Source: Fistulifera solaris (taxonomy: Eukaryota; Bacillariophyta; Bacillariophyceae; Naviculales; Stauroneidaceae). Taken from it: a DNA stretch of 64,000 bases. The notes below the pieces were generated by a model. It saw nothing but the letters and a program-made list of their open reading frames with translations. It did no database searches and was not told the DNA's origin. The stretch lies in assembly GCA_030295235.1 (NCBI GenBank), contig AP026151.1:682001-746000 (forward strand). The letters run 5' to 3'. The translations under genes and the position numbers were made by a program. Positions 42,336 to 54,764 of this stretch are shown piece after piece (the first letter of the stretch is position 1; every line of letters starts with the position of its first letter).

Positions 42336-45300
42336 TCACCGCTTCGCATTCCTTTGGCGTCTCATACGAGCCTTAGCTCTCATGGCTGCCATGTGACTGC
42401 TCGAATTGGAATGTTGCGAAAGACTGGGCTCAATCGCTGGAGGGGATTCGGGAGGTAACGTATCATTGGGGTACGGCGAACCTTCTGTTTCGTACGAGTT
42501 TGCTGGGGAGTCCTGTTGCTGGTACGAATACGATTCATGGTGCGAAGGTTGGTGGCTGTACATTACATGTTGCTGACGCCTGGCCTCTTCTCTCGAATCG
42601 GTATACTGAGGCTCCATGTATCCAGCGCTCCGTCCGTAATGCTGCGGCCGTTGCGGCGAAATCTCCACAGTTCGCGCAGAGGAATACGCCATTGCTTGAC
42701 TCACCGACGGTTGATGATCTGAGGCCCGGACCATTGAACTAGGATTTCGTGGTGGCGACGATTTCATCGGCGTGTTCCTTTGTTTTCCCGTCTGTGCCTG
42801 TTTTTGATTATAGGAAGGAGGCTTTCCTTCCTGCGGGGCGCCAGCTCTATTCGCTTGTCGCTTACGCTCTTCTCGCTGTTTCTTCTTTTCTTCGGAGAAA
42901 ACATGCTCTTTTGCTTGTTCAAAGTCGCGGCAGAATTTCACAAATGTACTGAAAATCTCGTGGGGTTGTTTATTTTTGTTTTCTTCGCCAAAGTACTCGA
43001 GAAGACTGGAAAACTTGAACTTCGTTTCTTCGATCTTGTCGCGAAGGGCAGATATGTACTTGATGGCACTCAATGTAAACATGCCAACCTGAGTCGACTT
43101 CAATGCCTCGACTTCTTCCTCCAAAGAAAACTCTTCTTCAGCATCACTGAGACTTTCGTCGTCATCTTTGGTATTTTTCTTCTTTAGGCCGTAAGCGTGT
43201 GTATGGCGAGCTTGGTACAAAGCCATACGGCGGACATTCTCCAGCTGATTTTCGACCTCTTCTAGATCGCCAATGCACTGCTCCCACGACACTTTGTCTG
43301 CTTTGAACACTGTTGGGATATCATCCTCGAAACGAAGCAAAAGTTCATTGTTGCGATTGACGATTCGGATCACATATTCCAGAAAGGTTGTCTTCTTATC
43401 GAACGCCTTGGCTTGCTTCAGCTTTAAAAGCGAATCAATCGTAAATGCTCCTGCTTTTTGGTAGCTACCACTTCCGGCTGTGTTCAAGCGATTACCAAAC
43501 TCAAGAATGATTCCCAGTAATTGACGAAGTCGGACTGAATTGGTGAGCTCGTCGCAAGCTGCTTCGACCAAAAAGGCTTCTTTTTGAATATCTCTGACAA
43601 ATGTCTCGAACTGAAGTTTGAAGAGTAAAGCTCTCACTTTTCTTTTCGCGTGTTTGACTGTCATCATCGAAACCATGAACTTTTCACATTCACAAAGCCC
43701 GTCGAACTTCTCGGCAGCGTCTTGCCCTCCTTCAAGCATGTACGTCTCTAAAGCTTTGCGTTCGTTCTTTGTTGGCAAATACTCTATCATGTTCTCGATT
43801 TGTTCAGCATTCATAGCATACTCGTCAATTCTGTCCACTGCGTCGGCCATCTCGTCGTGAGACATTTTGAGTCGCGCAAGAACTATACCCCCGTTGTTGG
43901 CACGCTTGGGGTCGATAACACGAACAGTTGCACTTCGCTTTACATTCTCCTGCTTTGTTGTCTTCGCGGCAGTCTCCGCTGTCTTCTCAACTTGAAAGAG
44001 TTCTTGAAACTCCTTCTCGTCAATATCGATTTGAATATTATCCTCCTGATCAATCTTCGCCCACAAAGAGTTTCGAGTCACCTTGCGTAATGGATTCCAA
44101 TGCAATCGAGCCCTTCTGTGCGAATCTTGCTCTTTTTCTACATCTTTCGCAGGCTTTTGAACCGCGTTTACTGGTAAATCGTGATCTTGATCCATGACGG
44201 ACGGATCCAAACCATCTCGCGCCATGGCGTGCTTCACAGCTTCCATGGGAAGCCCGATACTTAACATTCTGAAGTACTTGCTGTACGTTGGGTCGAGTTT
44301 GAGGGGGAATACCAGCAGGCTTGTTGTGATCGCCGTCCATTACAGAGGGATCCAAGCCTTCTCGAGTCATCGCATGCTTGACAACCTCCATTGGCATTCC
44401 AAGCTTTAGCATTTTAAAGAATCGGGTGTACTGAGGATCGTCTTTCAAAGCAGGAAGACCATTAAGAGTGGGCGGCTGTACGGGGTTTTGGGCTTCATCA
44501 AGAACTTCTTCTGGCATTGCACCACGCGGTGACGCAACGGACTCTTTTCCTGCCAAGAAAGCGTTAAGCATCATCATAGTAGCTTTCGGCGTATGGGCCT
44601 TGTTGTTTCGACTTGGATCCTCTCCATTTTCGGCCCTTCCATTGGTTTGGCAACTAGGTCGCGTTGGGGACGCCTCCGAATTGCTTGACAAGCCCCTTTG
44701 CTGCAACTGTTGCAGCATGAGCATATGCGACAGGGCAGCATTCGGCTCTTCCTTAGATCTCTTAATACTACTTTCGGTCTCGATCACTAGATTGGTTTTC
44801 CGTGACGGTGAGGACTCTGTATCAATCTGGAGCTTATTTCGAGCCGGTGATGAACTTGGAGTAACTTGAATCTCGGATGAGTGGTTTGAGGTACCGCTAG
44901 TGCCAAAGCCCTGGCCGTCGCTTTCCATAGCTCGCGAAGGTAAAAAACCACTTGGTTTAGATTGCCCATCAGCTCCACGCGATAGCGGATTACTTTCGTT
45001 TTGCGGTTGATGCATCAACCGGGCGGGAGAATGTTCGGTTAATTGAAATTGATGCTTCACGTCGTCAGTCCTTTTCGATGAATTGTCATTTTTGCGACCA
45101 TTGTTCATTGTCGGTTTCAGCACGTCTCGGTAATTGGGCACAGAAGTAGTGCTTTTATCTTGATCATCAATCTTCAAACGTTTTCGGTTCGCGGCTATCC
45201 TTTTCTTGATGAGTGCTGCAACATCCATCTCTTTCGACTGACTATCCTCCTTGCGAGCGTCGTCTTGTTGTTGCTTCCGAAGTTCCAGCTCGCGCCTTTC

Positions 45301-47569
45301 TTTGTAACTCATCTTTTCACTGTTTTCTCGTGAGTTGGATGCTTCCTCCGCCATTTTTGCCGCTTGATGCTTTGCTTGCTCGATTTCTATTTTCCGACGT
45401 TCGGCATAAGTCATCTTTCGTTCTTCCTGGTGTTGGACGTGGTCTGTTGCTTCTGCATGTTCATCAAGTCTTCCATGGACGACTTCGCTAGGATTATCGT
45501 CCGGTGTAGTGTCACTTAACGCCATTTTCAACTGAACGCCAAGAAAGGCTGGTGGACTCGCACCGACCTCAGATATGGAATTGGACGTAGAAGGACTGCT
45601 TATCCTAGACAGTACAGACTGCAGATGTGAACGCGTGGCTGATACCCCGCCTTCGGATCTCGTAGTTCCTTGACCGTTTCTCTCCGTGTGCTGAGCAATA
45701 TTCGACGGTTTCTCTCTGGAGGAGTAGATCCGCTCCCGCTCTATCATCCACGACGGCTTTGAGCTTGTCTCTTCTATAGAGTTGTCCTGTGAAATTTTTT
45801 TCGGAACGATCGTAGCGCGTTGGTTCAACGGAATTTTGATGATTGTCATAATGCTGGCGATTGGGGGAGACGTGGTTACTCTGTGTGGAGGGCGGCCATG
45901 TTTTCTTTGGAGGCGATGGGGACCGTCTCAAATTTGCGTACGGACGATTGTTGGCACTCATGTGCATTCGGCTGGTTGAGTTTGAACGATCTGATTGACT
46001 TTCTTGCCACCGCACTCCGTCTGTGTGCTCTGCGTTCGAAGTCTGAGCCTGCCGTATCTGCTCATCATCCTTCTTTTCTTCCAAAGTTGTTGCGGAAGTA
46101 CTCTCGGTAAGATTATCTGGAATAGCGTCCTTTTCCTGACGTCAAACTTGTTCATTGCTGTCAAATGGGGCGCCACCCCAACGTCCGAGAGTGGATTTTC
46201 CGAATGCTCCGAGGCCTCTGACGCACGTTCATCGCTGTCGTAAAATTCCACATCTGGGTTACTCCGTGGAGACGATACTGTTTTCGTGCCCCTTGTATCC
46301 TCCACCGCATGCATCGAAAACGTCGTCCGTTTCGTCGACTGATTAATGTATTGCGGTGATTTGTTCGCTCGTTGCGCTGTAAATTGACGCTGCAATCTTC
46401 CTCGGAATCCTTCGCCTTCACCATCCGGACGTGGATGACTCGGAGATCGATGAAAGCCGGCTTTTTCTTTGAACAAATTGACGGAAGGCTGTTCAACTAA
46501 ATCATCGGTCAAACTTGACCGCTCGGTACTGGTTGGAGAATGTCGGACATGTATGGGATGGCTGTGATAGTTGTTCACGCGGATCTCCGCAAACCCGTCC
46601 TCGGATGGATTCGGAGTCGAGCTACGACTCGGTACAGGAGAATCCCAGCCGTTGTCAAAAAGGAATGTTCGGAAATGGCCAGATCATTTATGGCGTCACT
46701 GACTTCTTGATTGATTTGTTCCGCATCGAGACCAAAAGCATCAAAGGTAAAACCACCATTCGTTTGCTTGTTGTCAAACACATCGGAACTTTCGGACGAA
46801 TTCACGGAGCGGTTGGCCGATGTATACGAATGTCGATGTTGGACGGAATAATTCGAGACACGGTCTGTTGGTTTTCTCGCGTGGCGCAGGGGACTATTTT
46901 CCTCCATGGAGTCTTCCTTTGACCGCATTTGCGTCCTCATGCGTCGACGAGCCGCCGCACCCCCCGACTCGACCCGTTCCGGTGTCGATTGAGCATTATA
47001 ATGCGCAAATTTCGCTTGCATCGAGGAATTGGCCGGCAGTGTCGTAAAGGATGGTGATGATTCATTTGACGGCCAGTGGGTACCGAACGCATCCAATTCC
47101 ACTTCTTCTTCTCGAATCAAAGGCGTGTTTTGACGAGCGGTCGTATTCTTTGCGGAGTTCTCTTGGTAGACGGAAATGGATCGACTGACGCATTCCCAAA
47201 ACCATCATCACCAAAGAAACTACTACTCGACGCAGAATGAAACGAATCGTCACAATGAAAGGGATCGGGCGTGTCCGCGAAAAAATCCCGTCGACTCGTC
47301 GCTGTAGTCGATCGTTCTGGCTGATTGAAATTCGCAAAAGCGGAACCGAAATCCGCAAACGTCGATGTCGATTGAATGGACATGGGGCTGGAAACATCGT
47401 TGATTTTCATCGCAATCCGTTTGGCGTGCTCACGGCTGCGCGCCGGATTTTGTTGTTCCGAAGATCCGTATCTCAAAAACGCCATGTCCCGCCTTCGTCG
47501 CATGCGATCTGCCGCTTGCGAGGAAAGTGATTTGCCGCGGTTGGATTGTGATTTATTGTCCGCGAACAT
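42336..47569 (-). CDS. Formin (FH2 domain) actin nucleator
   Basis: The product is about 1,740 residues from the ATG at 47569 (MFADNKSQSNRGKS). The N-terminal half is Ser/Asn/Gln-rich and disordered; a charged coiled coil follows (MTYAERRKIEIEQAK, KERRELELRKQQ). Two copies of a short module come next: YTRFFKMLKLGMPMEVVKHAM near 44400 and YSKYFRMLSIGLPMEAVKHAM near 44260, each followed by GLDPSVMD. The FH2 domain covers about 44120-42880: LHWNPLRKV, GIVLARLKMS, YLPTKNERKALETYM, LLGIILEFGNRLNT and FTIDSLLKLKQAKAFDKKTTFLEY. The proline-rich FH1 typical of formins is missing or very short, which is unusual. Frame changes fall on homopolymers (44303-44307, 45795-45801, 46131-46134 and 46657-46661) plus one near 47165. 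Confidence 0.85.
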
Positions 47570-48300
47570 TGTTTAGTTTTTATTAACAAAATGGACGTGC
47601 GCGGGCTTGTAACAAATTCTGTCAATTCAAGGACTACACGAAGGAAGCTCCGCAATAGCCGCAATTTCCTTGAGTGACTGTGCGGGTCGTTGGTTGTTGA
47701 CTGAAAAGGAAAGCTTGCTTTCGTTGCAATAGAAAAATTACCAACGCTCTTCGAGTCTTATTACGTAGCATTCGAATTGCGCGCCATGGCCATGATGAAA
47801 GAGAAAACGCCAGCTTTCTTGGTCCAGTGATCGTCACTTTGTACTATTAGGGCAAAGTCCGAACGAGTGGCTGGCGTGAATATGGTCAATGGTGTAGGCT
47901 ATTATCCATCAACGGAAATTTCTGTATCGTACTTAGGCCAATCATCCTAAGTAAGAATATGCGCGCGCCGGTCAGGTCGATCGCTGGTTCTTCGTTCGGT
48001 TTTGGCTATCCGACTTTGACTGTGCAACACAAAGTACCTTCTAGTTTGCGACGAAGGTCCAGGTTAACTGACGACAAACGTACGACGCTAATGTTTTCGG
48101 TTTTTGTCATTCTCATTCACCAACCTTCTTGTCTACTTAGCTAACGCTATTGCAGCTAGAACAATCTACTATAAAGGAAGTCGACTTTAAAGCAAAGAAG
48201 AAAAGCGTTTCAGTAAAGTTTTTGATGAAAAGAATGCACAGCCAGCTGGCTCAATTGCACCGCATTATTGGCTGATCGCATTTCAATCGACTGCTCTACT
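47570..48300. other. Intergenic region upstream of the formin
   Basis: About 730 bases. Short frames of 60-70 codons without motifs are rejected. It should hold the formin promoter. Confidence 0.45.
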
Positions 48301-49423
48301 TTATATACTTTGATAATAATAATCCGGCAGGTCACTATCCCCGGGACGTGTATTCCACGCCGCTTCGCTACTCGGTGGAGTTCGACGATGCACCGCCGCC
48401 GCTTGGAGTTCCTCGACTCGCATTTGCACATGACTCGGCACTGAAACAGGTAAACTCGTCCGGGCCTGGGCCATTTCTCCTTCCGCCAGTAACAATCGAA
48501 ACGGCGGGACGGCCGGATTGATGGACTGAAAATCCCGATACGTCAAACAGTCATACGCACACGCCGCGGCGCCGTGTTCCGCCGACACCTTCTTCTTGTA
48601 CCAAATGAGACCTTCTTTCTCTAAAAAAATCCAAATTGGCACCAAAGGGACGCGTGAGAAACAAGTCACCCGTCAAAGGGCAAACAAAGCACGACGTCCA
48701 TTGCAGCGCATGCGGCGGGCCACCATCGTGCGACGTGACAAAGTCCGTCGCCGCAATCGTCCGTCGGCGGGGTTCTTTGCCGTACAAGGCATGCAGTGCG
48801 GCCTTGGGTACTTCGACGGTTTTCTGCGGCGGCAGCGGACGTGTTGGTAGAAGAAAGACGGGTGGTTGTTGTGGTGGTGGAGGCGGCATCACGCGAGACG
48901 CTCCATCGTACGCGGATTGAAACCCTGTGGAAACGGTAGTAGCACAACTTTCGGGTACGGAATGAACAGGAGGAGTACATTGGGATGATAAAGATGAAAG
49001 AAAAGTTTCAAAGGCTTGTGAAGAAGACTGCCCTGTAACTATTGGACGAGCCACCGGAGTCCCCCAAGAGGCCGGTGGGCAAACGGGGACTGTTTGTACC
49101 GGCGGCGGTGGAGGCATGGATGCTGATTGTTGCTGTTGTGTCTCTTGTATTGTTTCAACGTAAGAATCAGGATTCTCCCACAAGGTAAATCCTGGCGGAG
49201 GAGCCGGAACGGACGTTGCATGCGAGGACGGTATTCTTGTTTCCTCCGGGATATCTTCGGCCGCCGTCGATAAACGCGTTGCTGGTGGTTCCGCTTGTGA
49301 CGACTGCGAGGGCGACTGCGAAGAGGAAGTAGATTGTGATTGCGTTTTCGCCGAAAAATCAATTTTCCATCCTTTACTACTCCCCAACATGTCTTTTGAT
49401 TTCTTGTTTCCCCCAAAACTCAT
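48301..49423 (-). CDS. Pro-rich protein with possible dsRBD-like C-terminal domain
   Basis: The product is about 373 residues from the ATG at 49423 (MSFGGNKKSKDMLG). Residues 1-200 are Ser/Gln/Pro-rich with PPPPP runs (SMPPPPPVQ, VMPPPPPQQ), which could bind SH3, WW or profilin partners. Then comes HALQWTSCFVCPLTGDLFLT, a linker, and in another frame KEGLIWYKKKVSAEHGAAACAYDCL. The last resembles the KK-x-AE-x-xAA helix that closes double-stranded-RNA-binding domains; this is a weak fold guess. The frames join if the T-run at 48623-48629 (A-run on the plus strand) is one base too long, giving NLDFLEKEGLIWY. A Ser/Pro-rich tail ends at 48301. Confidence 0.5.
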
Positions 49424-49968
49424 GTTGCAGAGGGAAATTCGGTTTTAGCAGGTACGTACGGCGACGAGAGACCGCGGCAGCGCGTTGAACAATCCGCACC
49501 GTAGCTTTTAGTAAATGAAGCACTAAAGACCCTTCCGATGATTTATAAAAACAATTTGAAAAAGACTTTGATCCGAACAGAGCTGCTGGCATCTCTTTTT
49601 TTTTTTTGTGTGAATGCAAAATGCGGCGCGGCGCGGGTCGCGGATCGCAAGGATCCGTTCAGTCCCGTCTGTACAAAATACGGGCGCCATATGGGCGAAC
49701 CCAAAGTGTGACAAGTAGTACTTCGCGCTACACACTTGAGCTATCGCACTGCGACAGGTGATAAGACATGCGCGTTATTATTTCGCAACTACGACATCTC
49801 GTTCATTTCATTGATTGCGTTAACTTTGACACAAAAAGCCCTGTCTTTCCCATTCTCTCTGCGTCAACTTACAATTAACAAGCCTTTCTAACAATAAAAC
49901 ATGATTTAGAGATTCGTAAAACAGCTATCGCTCGAAAGGAACAGCTTTGGAAACTCATAGATCCAAAA
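49424..49968. other. Divergent intergenic region
   Basis: About 545 bases between divergent genes. It contains an 11-base T-run near 49598 and a GC-rich stretch (GCGGCGCGGCGCGGG, 49623-49637). No gene seen. Confidence 0.45.
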
Positions 49969-52554
49969 ATGACAGAAGAACGATCATCCTCGCCCCCGAC
50001 TTGGATGTCACCTCCATTTTGGCGATCCGTCAATAAGCCAGCCGCAACTGCAAAACCTCCCGCGAAAGCAGAACATCGCCGCCGCCGCAGTTTACCGCTT
50101 CGCCGGGCCGACTTTGCGGCAATCTTCCAAAATCCGTACAGTTCCGTCCGGGGACTCAACTATCAACAACCTTCGTCGTTGACGGCGGTCCGCAATCTAC
50201 TCTCCGTTGTAGCACCCGACGACGAGGAAAATGCCATGGTGGGAGATGACGAATCAACATCATCTTCGGAAAACGACGACCCCGCGCACGATCTCTATTT
50301 TCTCGAAGACGTGACCGAAAGTGCTCCCCTCCTGGAAAGCAGTCGACCCGAAGAACGAGTCACCACCGCAAAGGATCGATGACTCCCACTGCCACGGCTT
50401 CGCAACTGGCCGAAGGGACACTCCGGGCGTTGCGCGATTTGGCGTTGGATGAAGCCGTAGCACTCAATGCGGCGTTGCATTACTGGACGCGGCGGTGGGA
50501 ACGGCCTTTTTGGGATGGCTGGAAGCGGGACCCTTGGGTGAGTTTGTTTTGTGTGAATGAAGCATCAGGACTGAAAAGCATCTGGCTCACTGGATATGCC
50601 CATTTTTTCTTCTAGTTTGGTTTTCCAGACAAGGCTACCGACACGAGCTTCTGGGCGAGAAAGTCTCGCATCTCCAAGCCGTACTCGTTCGTCGATGTTC
50701 CGCGATTGGTGAGTTGCAGCAGCACTTGCTTCGTTCTGGTTTGCAAGAGGGGGTGGCACAGTGGGGATTTTTGGGACTGGGTGGTCAATGGGCGGCGGTG
50801 GCCGGTGCCCACAGGGACGGACAAACCGAAATCAAAGACTATCCGCGATACGGAAGTGCGGCCATGGTTTCGGACGAAAATAAAATTTGTCTCCGCACTG
50901 GCGTGCATCGTACTGTGAGAAAACTCCACAGTCGTCGATTCCTGCGACGCAATTTAGCTTTGGTGATGCAAGTGACAATCTACCGTATAGGACGAACCTG
51001 TCTGTTCAAAAGAATCCGGGAGGTGGCATAGTCGTCGACAATCCGGGTCGTCTCGCTGCTTGGTCCGTCGATGCAATTTATCTGATACGACGGTATCTCT
51101 ATAGATGCGGCTTTGGCATGGTGGCACTCCCCTACGAAGCTAATTGGACACGTGGAAAGAATGGACTGCCGATCTGGGCTTCCGACTTGTCAGATAATGA
51201 ACCCGACGCGACGTTCCGGAGATCGGACAGCGAAATTTTGTCAGAAGGGAGAGAAAGTACTCTAACAATAGTAAATGTTCCCGCATTATTATCGGAAGTT
51301 GAGGGCATCACCGACATAATGGAAGGTGTTATGCAGATACAGCGAAAGCGAAGACTCGAAGTGCTGAAACCTCCTGGATGGTTTAGTCGAAACTGGTACC
51401 TAGTTGCAACCTCTGTGCCGCTGTTTGGTTCTATGGCGATATGGCTCGTTCGGAATGACCGTGGGCGCACTTTGTTTCGGTCACTGAAACACAGCATGTC
51501 GTCCTTTTTCAAAGAGAGACTGAAGGATCCAATTGTAGCGATGTAAGTCACTTCGCTATGCTATTGCGATACACTTGAGCGTCTCTCACTTTCATGTCTT
51601 TCTCTACAAAATGCGAAGTTTCAGTGAAGTCTGGAAAGGGCGTGACAGCTTCAGCGACGCAAAGGCTCGAACGGAAACGATTGAAGTTTTGAAAAAATGA
51701 TTCGAAGCTGGCTTGACGACTACTATCCAGAAATGTCGAAGAAGCAGCGACAGCGTATGGCGGATGCAATGGATGTTTCGTTAATCGAAAACAAGAAAGA
51801 AGAGAGTATGAAAACTTTTTACGAGATCAACAACGTAATTCGAATGAGTTTCATTGAAATGCAATACATGAAAAAGGTTGGTAGTGTCCACAGCTGTGCG
51901 GCATCGGTCTTATTTGCGACTAAGCATTATTTCTATCCTTAGGAGATGATGAATGCGTTACAAGCTATGGACGAAATGATGAGTGCTAACGATATCAATA
52001 TCAACATCGCAGCAATCACTCCCGCGGCCATCTTAGCTTATGGAGGCTCTCGTATATTCAAGTACCTGCTTTACGCTGTTTTAAAGCTCGGACGAAGTCG
52101 AGAGGAAATTTTCGGGTCCTTTCGAAAAATTTTGACCGATATCGAGCGGCTTTTGGTGATGAGAGACAACCAGCCCACAACGTATAGCGGAACCGTGAAA
52201 CCGGGGCAAACTCAGCTAGGACCGGACGATCTTGGGATGCTTATGCTACTCATTCACGAATGCCGCACGTTAATGTGGCAGAATCCTAGACGCTTTTCGT
52301 TGTACATGGTGAGCGTATCTGAAGATCTTGCGGAACTGGCTGGAGAACGAGGTAAGAAGATTTTTTTTCGATGATGGCTAAATTTTGACCGAGCTCATCA
52401 GGCACACTAACGCTGTTCGCGGTTTTGCTTCACAGGGCCAGTGAGTGTTCATCAGCAACTGCTCATCATCAATCGTATGTGTCGCACATACCCATTCCTT
52501 AAAGTTCTCAGCACAGGCTACGCATTTCAGCTAGGTGGTACAAGTTCTTCTTAA
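49969..52554 (+). CDS. NCA2-like mitochondrial membrane protein
   Basis: Exons: 49969 to about 50538, then from 50616 to 51542, 51625-51876, 51943-52351 and 52436-52554, with short GT-AG introns (82, 66 and 84 nt for the last three). The C-terminal half is the NCA2 domain: GWFSRNWYLVATSVPLFGS with a membrane segment, KDPIVAI-EVWKGRDSF, IRSWLDDYYPEMS, MQYMKK-EMMNALQAMDEM, ININIAAITPAAILAYGG and the ending HQQLLIINRMCRTYPFL. A Ser/Pro-rich N-terminus and RHELLGEKVSHLQAVL precede it. Yeast Nca2 sits in the mitochondrial inner membrane and affects expression of ATP synthase subunits 6 and 8. Frame changes occur near 50378, at the first donor (GGG), at 50882-50885 and at 51692-51697, all single-base homopolymer events. 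Confidence 0.8.
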
Positions 52555-52772
52555 TAACACTGCTGCCGAAGGAAGCATTGGCAACAGACAAACCTCGCAG
52601 TCATCTTTCAAGCCGGTGAGGTTGTAGAACAACTTATTGTAAGAGACGTTTTTTGCAATAAGGTAGATTCAACTGATTCAATAAGCGAAACCGGCGATTT
52701 AATAACATATCGGTTTCCTCCTGTAGTATAATACGGACACAATGTATGCCTTGATTTGAGAGCACGATTGAA

Positions 52773-53779
52773 CTAACGCCGATCGCGACGCCGATCCGGC
52801 CCCTGCGAGCGGTCAAAGTAGGGAGGACCTCCGTGCGGGGGTGGGCCGTAGGGATCGTGAGAATCTCTAACATTGTATGGCCGATCATAGCCATTGCTAT
52901 AAGGATCACTTCGGAGATCCAAGCGTTCAATACGATCTTCTAGTGGTTTGAATCGTCCATTACCGACCGCCGGATCTTCCACTCCCCACCATCGCAACGA
53001 ATGCTCTTTCATTCCACTGGGAAGCTCCTCGGGGAAGATGGGAGGACGAGGTTGCAAAACAATCTCACCCTTTTCATTCAAGTCAAAAAGTCGAGACTGC
53101 CGACGTCATCGGACCGCAGAAAACTTCCCGAAAGATCAATTCGATGGGTGGTCGAAGGTATGAAGGCAAAGTGAATATCTTGAGAGTAGTACTCACATAA
53201 CGACCCCAAATTTTGCAATATGTGTTTTTGCGCCTCCTTGCTTCCCACAATTGAGTGATGAGTGGTATGTTGTTGGCTTGTTGACGGGGGAACCGTGTGT
53301 TGAATTGCCTCTGGAGGACCTTCTTGTTTCCCTGAATTCGACAGAGTCTTGTTTCCCATGTCGCGCAAATCGCCCAGCTCGCGCCGCCCATCCGCCGATG
53401 GATCATGACTACGCTGTGAAGATGTCGTGGTAGTATTTGTAGTATTGCTAGGCGGATGGGGCGGCGATGATAAATCTGACTTTAAGTGTTTTCTATTCCG
53501 TATATTCTGGGTTATGATGTTGCTAGACGAGTGTTTCGCCGTTCCAAGGGATTCATTGTCCGAGAAATTAGGGCTAAAGTCTTTATCTTCCTCACTGTTG
53601 TAAAAGTCATCATAGACCTTTGTATCATTCGGCCGTTTCCGTTTGTTTGCTTCATTCCCTCCTCCACCTCGGATCGACTTTATTGGTATTGTTGATTCAG
53701 GTGTAACACCTGAACTCTTGTGTCGTGTCGAGTACAATCCATCGTCTAGTGTTATTGATTGACAATTATCGTTCGACAT
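52773..53779 (-). CDS. Disordered protein with conserved RWWGVEDP motif, unknown function
   Basis: The product is about 335 residues from the ATG at 53779 (MSNDNCQSITLDDGLYS). The first 170 residues are Ser/Asn/Thr-rich and disordered, with a basic patch (NEANKRKRPND) that may be a nuclear signal. A folded-looking segment follows (EAQKHILQNLGSLCEYYSQD, HRIDLSGSFLRSDDVG) and, in another frame, LNEKGEIVLQPRPPIFPEEL and KEHSLRWWGVEDP. The tail is Arg/Asp/Gly/Pro/Tyr-rich (GPDRRRDRR), like RNA-associated low-complexity tails. The frames join if the A-run at 53085-53089 is one base short. I do not recognise a named domain. A nearby reverse frame at 52634-52930 is a shadow. Confidence 0.6.
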
Positions 53780-54764
53780 GATATTATTATCTTTTGACCC
53801 AACACCGCAACTCAGACAATCACTTCTTGCTGAAAAGAGATAGCGCGCCTTTCAAGTGAGCTCACCGTCAAATGTTTCAGGTATCCAAGAAATGTCGAAA
53901 TTATTGATCTTATTTGAGTCTCAATAGGATAATGAAAGGCTCTTGATTATTATCATTTGTTTGTTGTTGTGTGTGCGTGTCAACATGCGCCGCATCGCTT
54001 TTTTTTTCTGCGGCAGTTCGTCGAGAGTCGATATGACGGTTGGGTGAACAGACGATGAGGGCTTCAAGACTGAAGTGAGTCACGAGCTAGGTGCTTCCTT
54101 ACACTCCGTATTCTGTTTGTTTAGCAGTAATTGCTCTAATAAAGATATACTGTGAAGCCAAATGCGTTTCACACAAACAGGCCTTTGATTTAGTTAGGGG
54201 GACTGCTGTTCTCACACACTCAGCAAAAATGTTAGTTCGATGTTTTCACGTCCCAGAAAACCTGGGAGTGCTTTTGTTCGAGTCCCCGGAGAATTTTTAT
54301 GCGATGTTTCGCGTACACTACCCAGACAATTAATTGCTGAACGGACGTATTGTAGGCAGCGTTGTCGCTCGAACAAATATGGATTCATGACTGAAGTGCA
54401 GTCGTGGTGAAATAATACGGACAATACCGTTGACAAAGTTGGCTCTTATTCGACGTGCAATGCAAACGCTGGGATGCGTTTCACAGAGACAAGCATTTTT
54501 ATCAGTCGAATGACGAAATTGACTTTCGGAGACTTGGAATAATAGACTAGTAGAATTTTATCGGACTTTTTACTTATTAGGAAGATGATGATGATGAATG
54601 ATGATGCTTCAGAATTATGACTCATGATTGGAGGGCAGTCGTGGTCATAGTACACTTGAAGCCATACTGGTAGCTTAGATTTCAGCCTCGTCTTTTTCTG
54701 CAAAAACGAATGATGCAATTGCCATCGTCATTATTTTTCATTCCCTTTCATTGAATAGGAAGAG
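53780..54764. other. Gene-poor stretch with old repeated blocks
   Basis: About 985 bases without a supported gene. GCGTTTCACACAAACAGGC (near 54164) recurs as GCGTTTCACAGAGACAAGC (near 54476), and ATTCATGACTGAAGTGCAGT (54383) as CTCATGATTGGAGGGCAGT (54620). The spacings differ (about 312 and 237), so the duplication is old and has indels. Confidence 0.45.

Noticed and set aside
50379-50615. Second gene overlapping the first NCA2 frame by four bases (ATGA)
   Set aside because: The sequence continues the NCA2 N-terminal region and runs into an intron; a one-base run error near 50378 is simpler.
54270-54290. tRNA T-loop-like GTTCGAGTCCCC
   Set aside because: No matching acceptor, D or anticodon stems could be folded around it.
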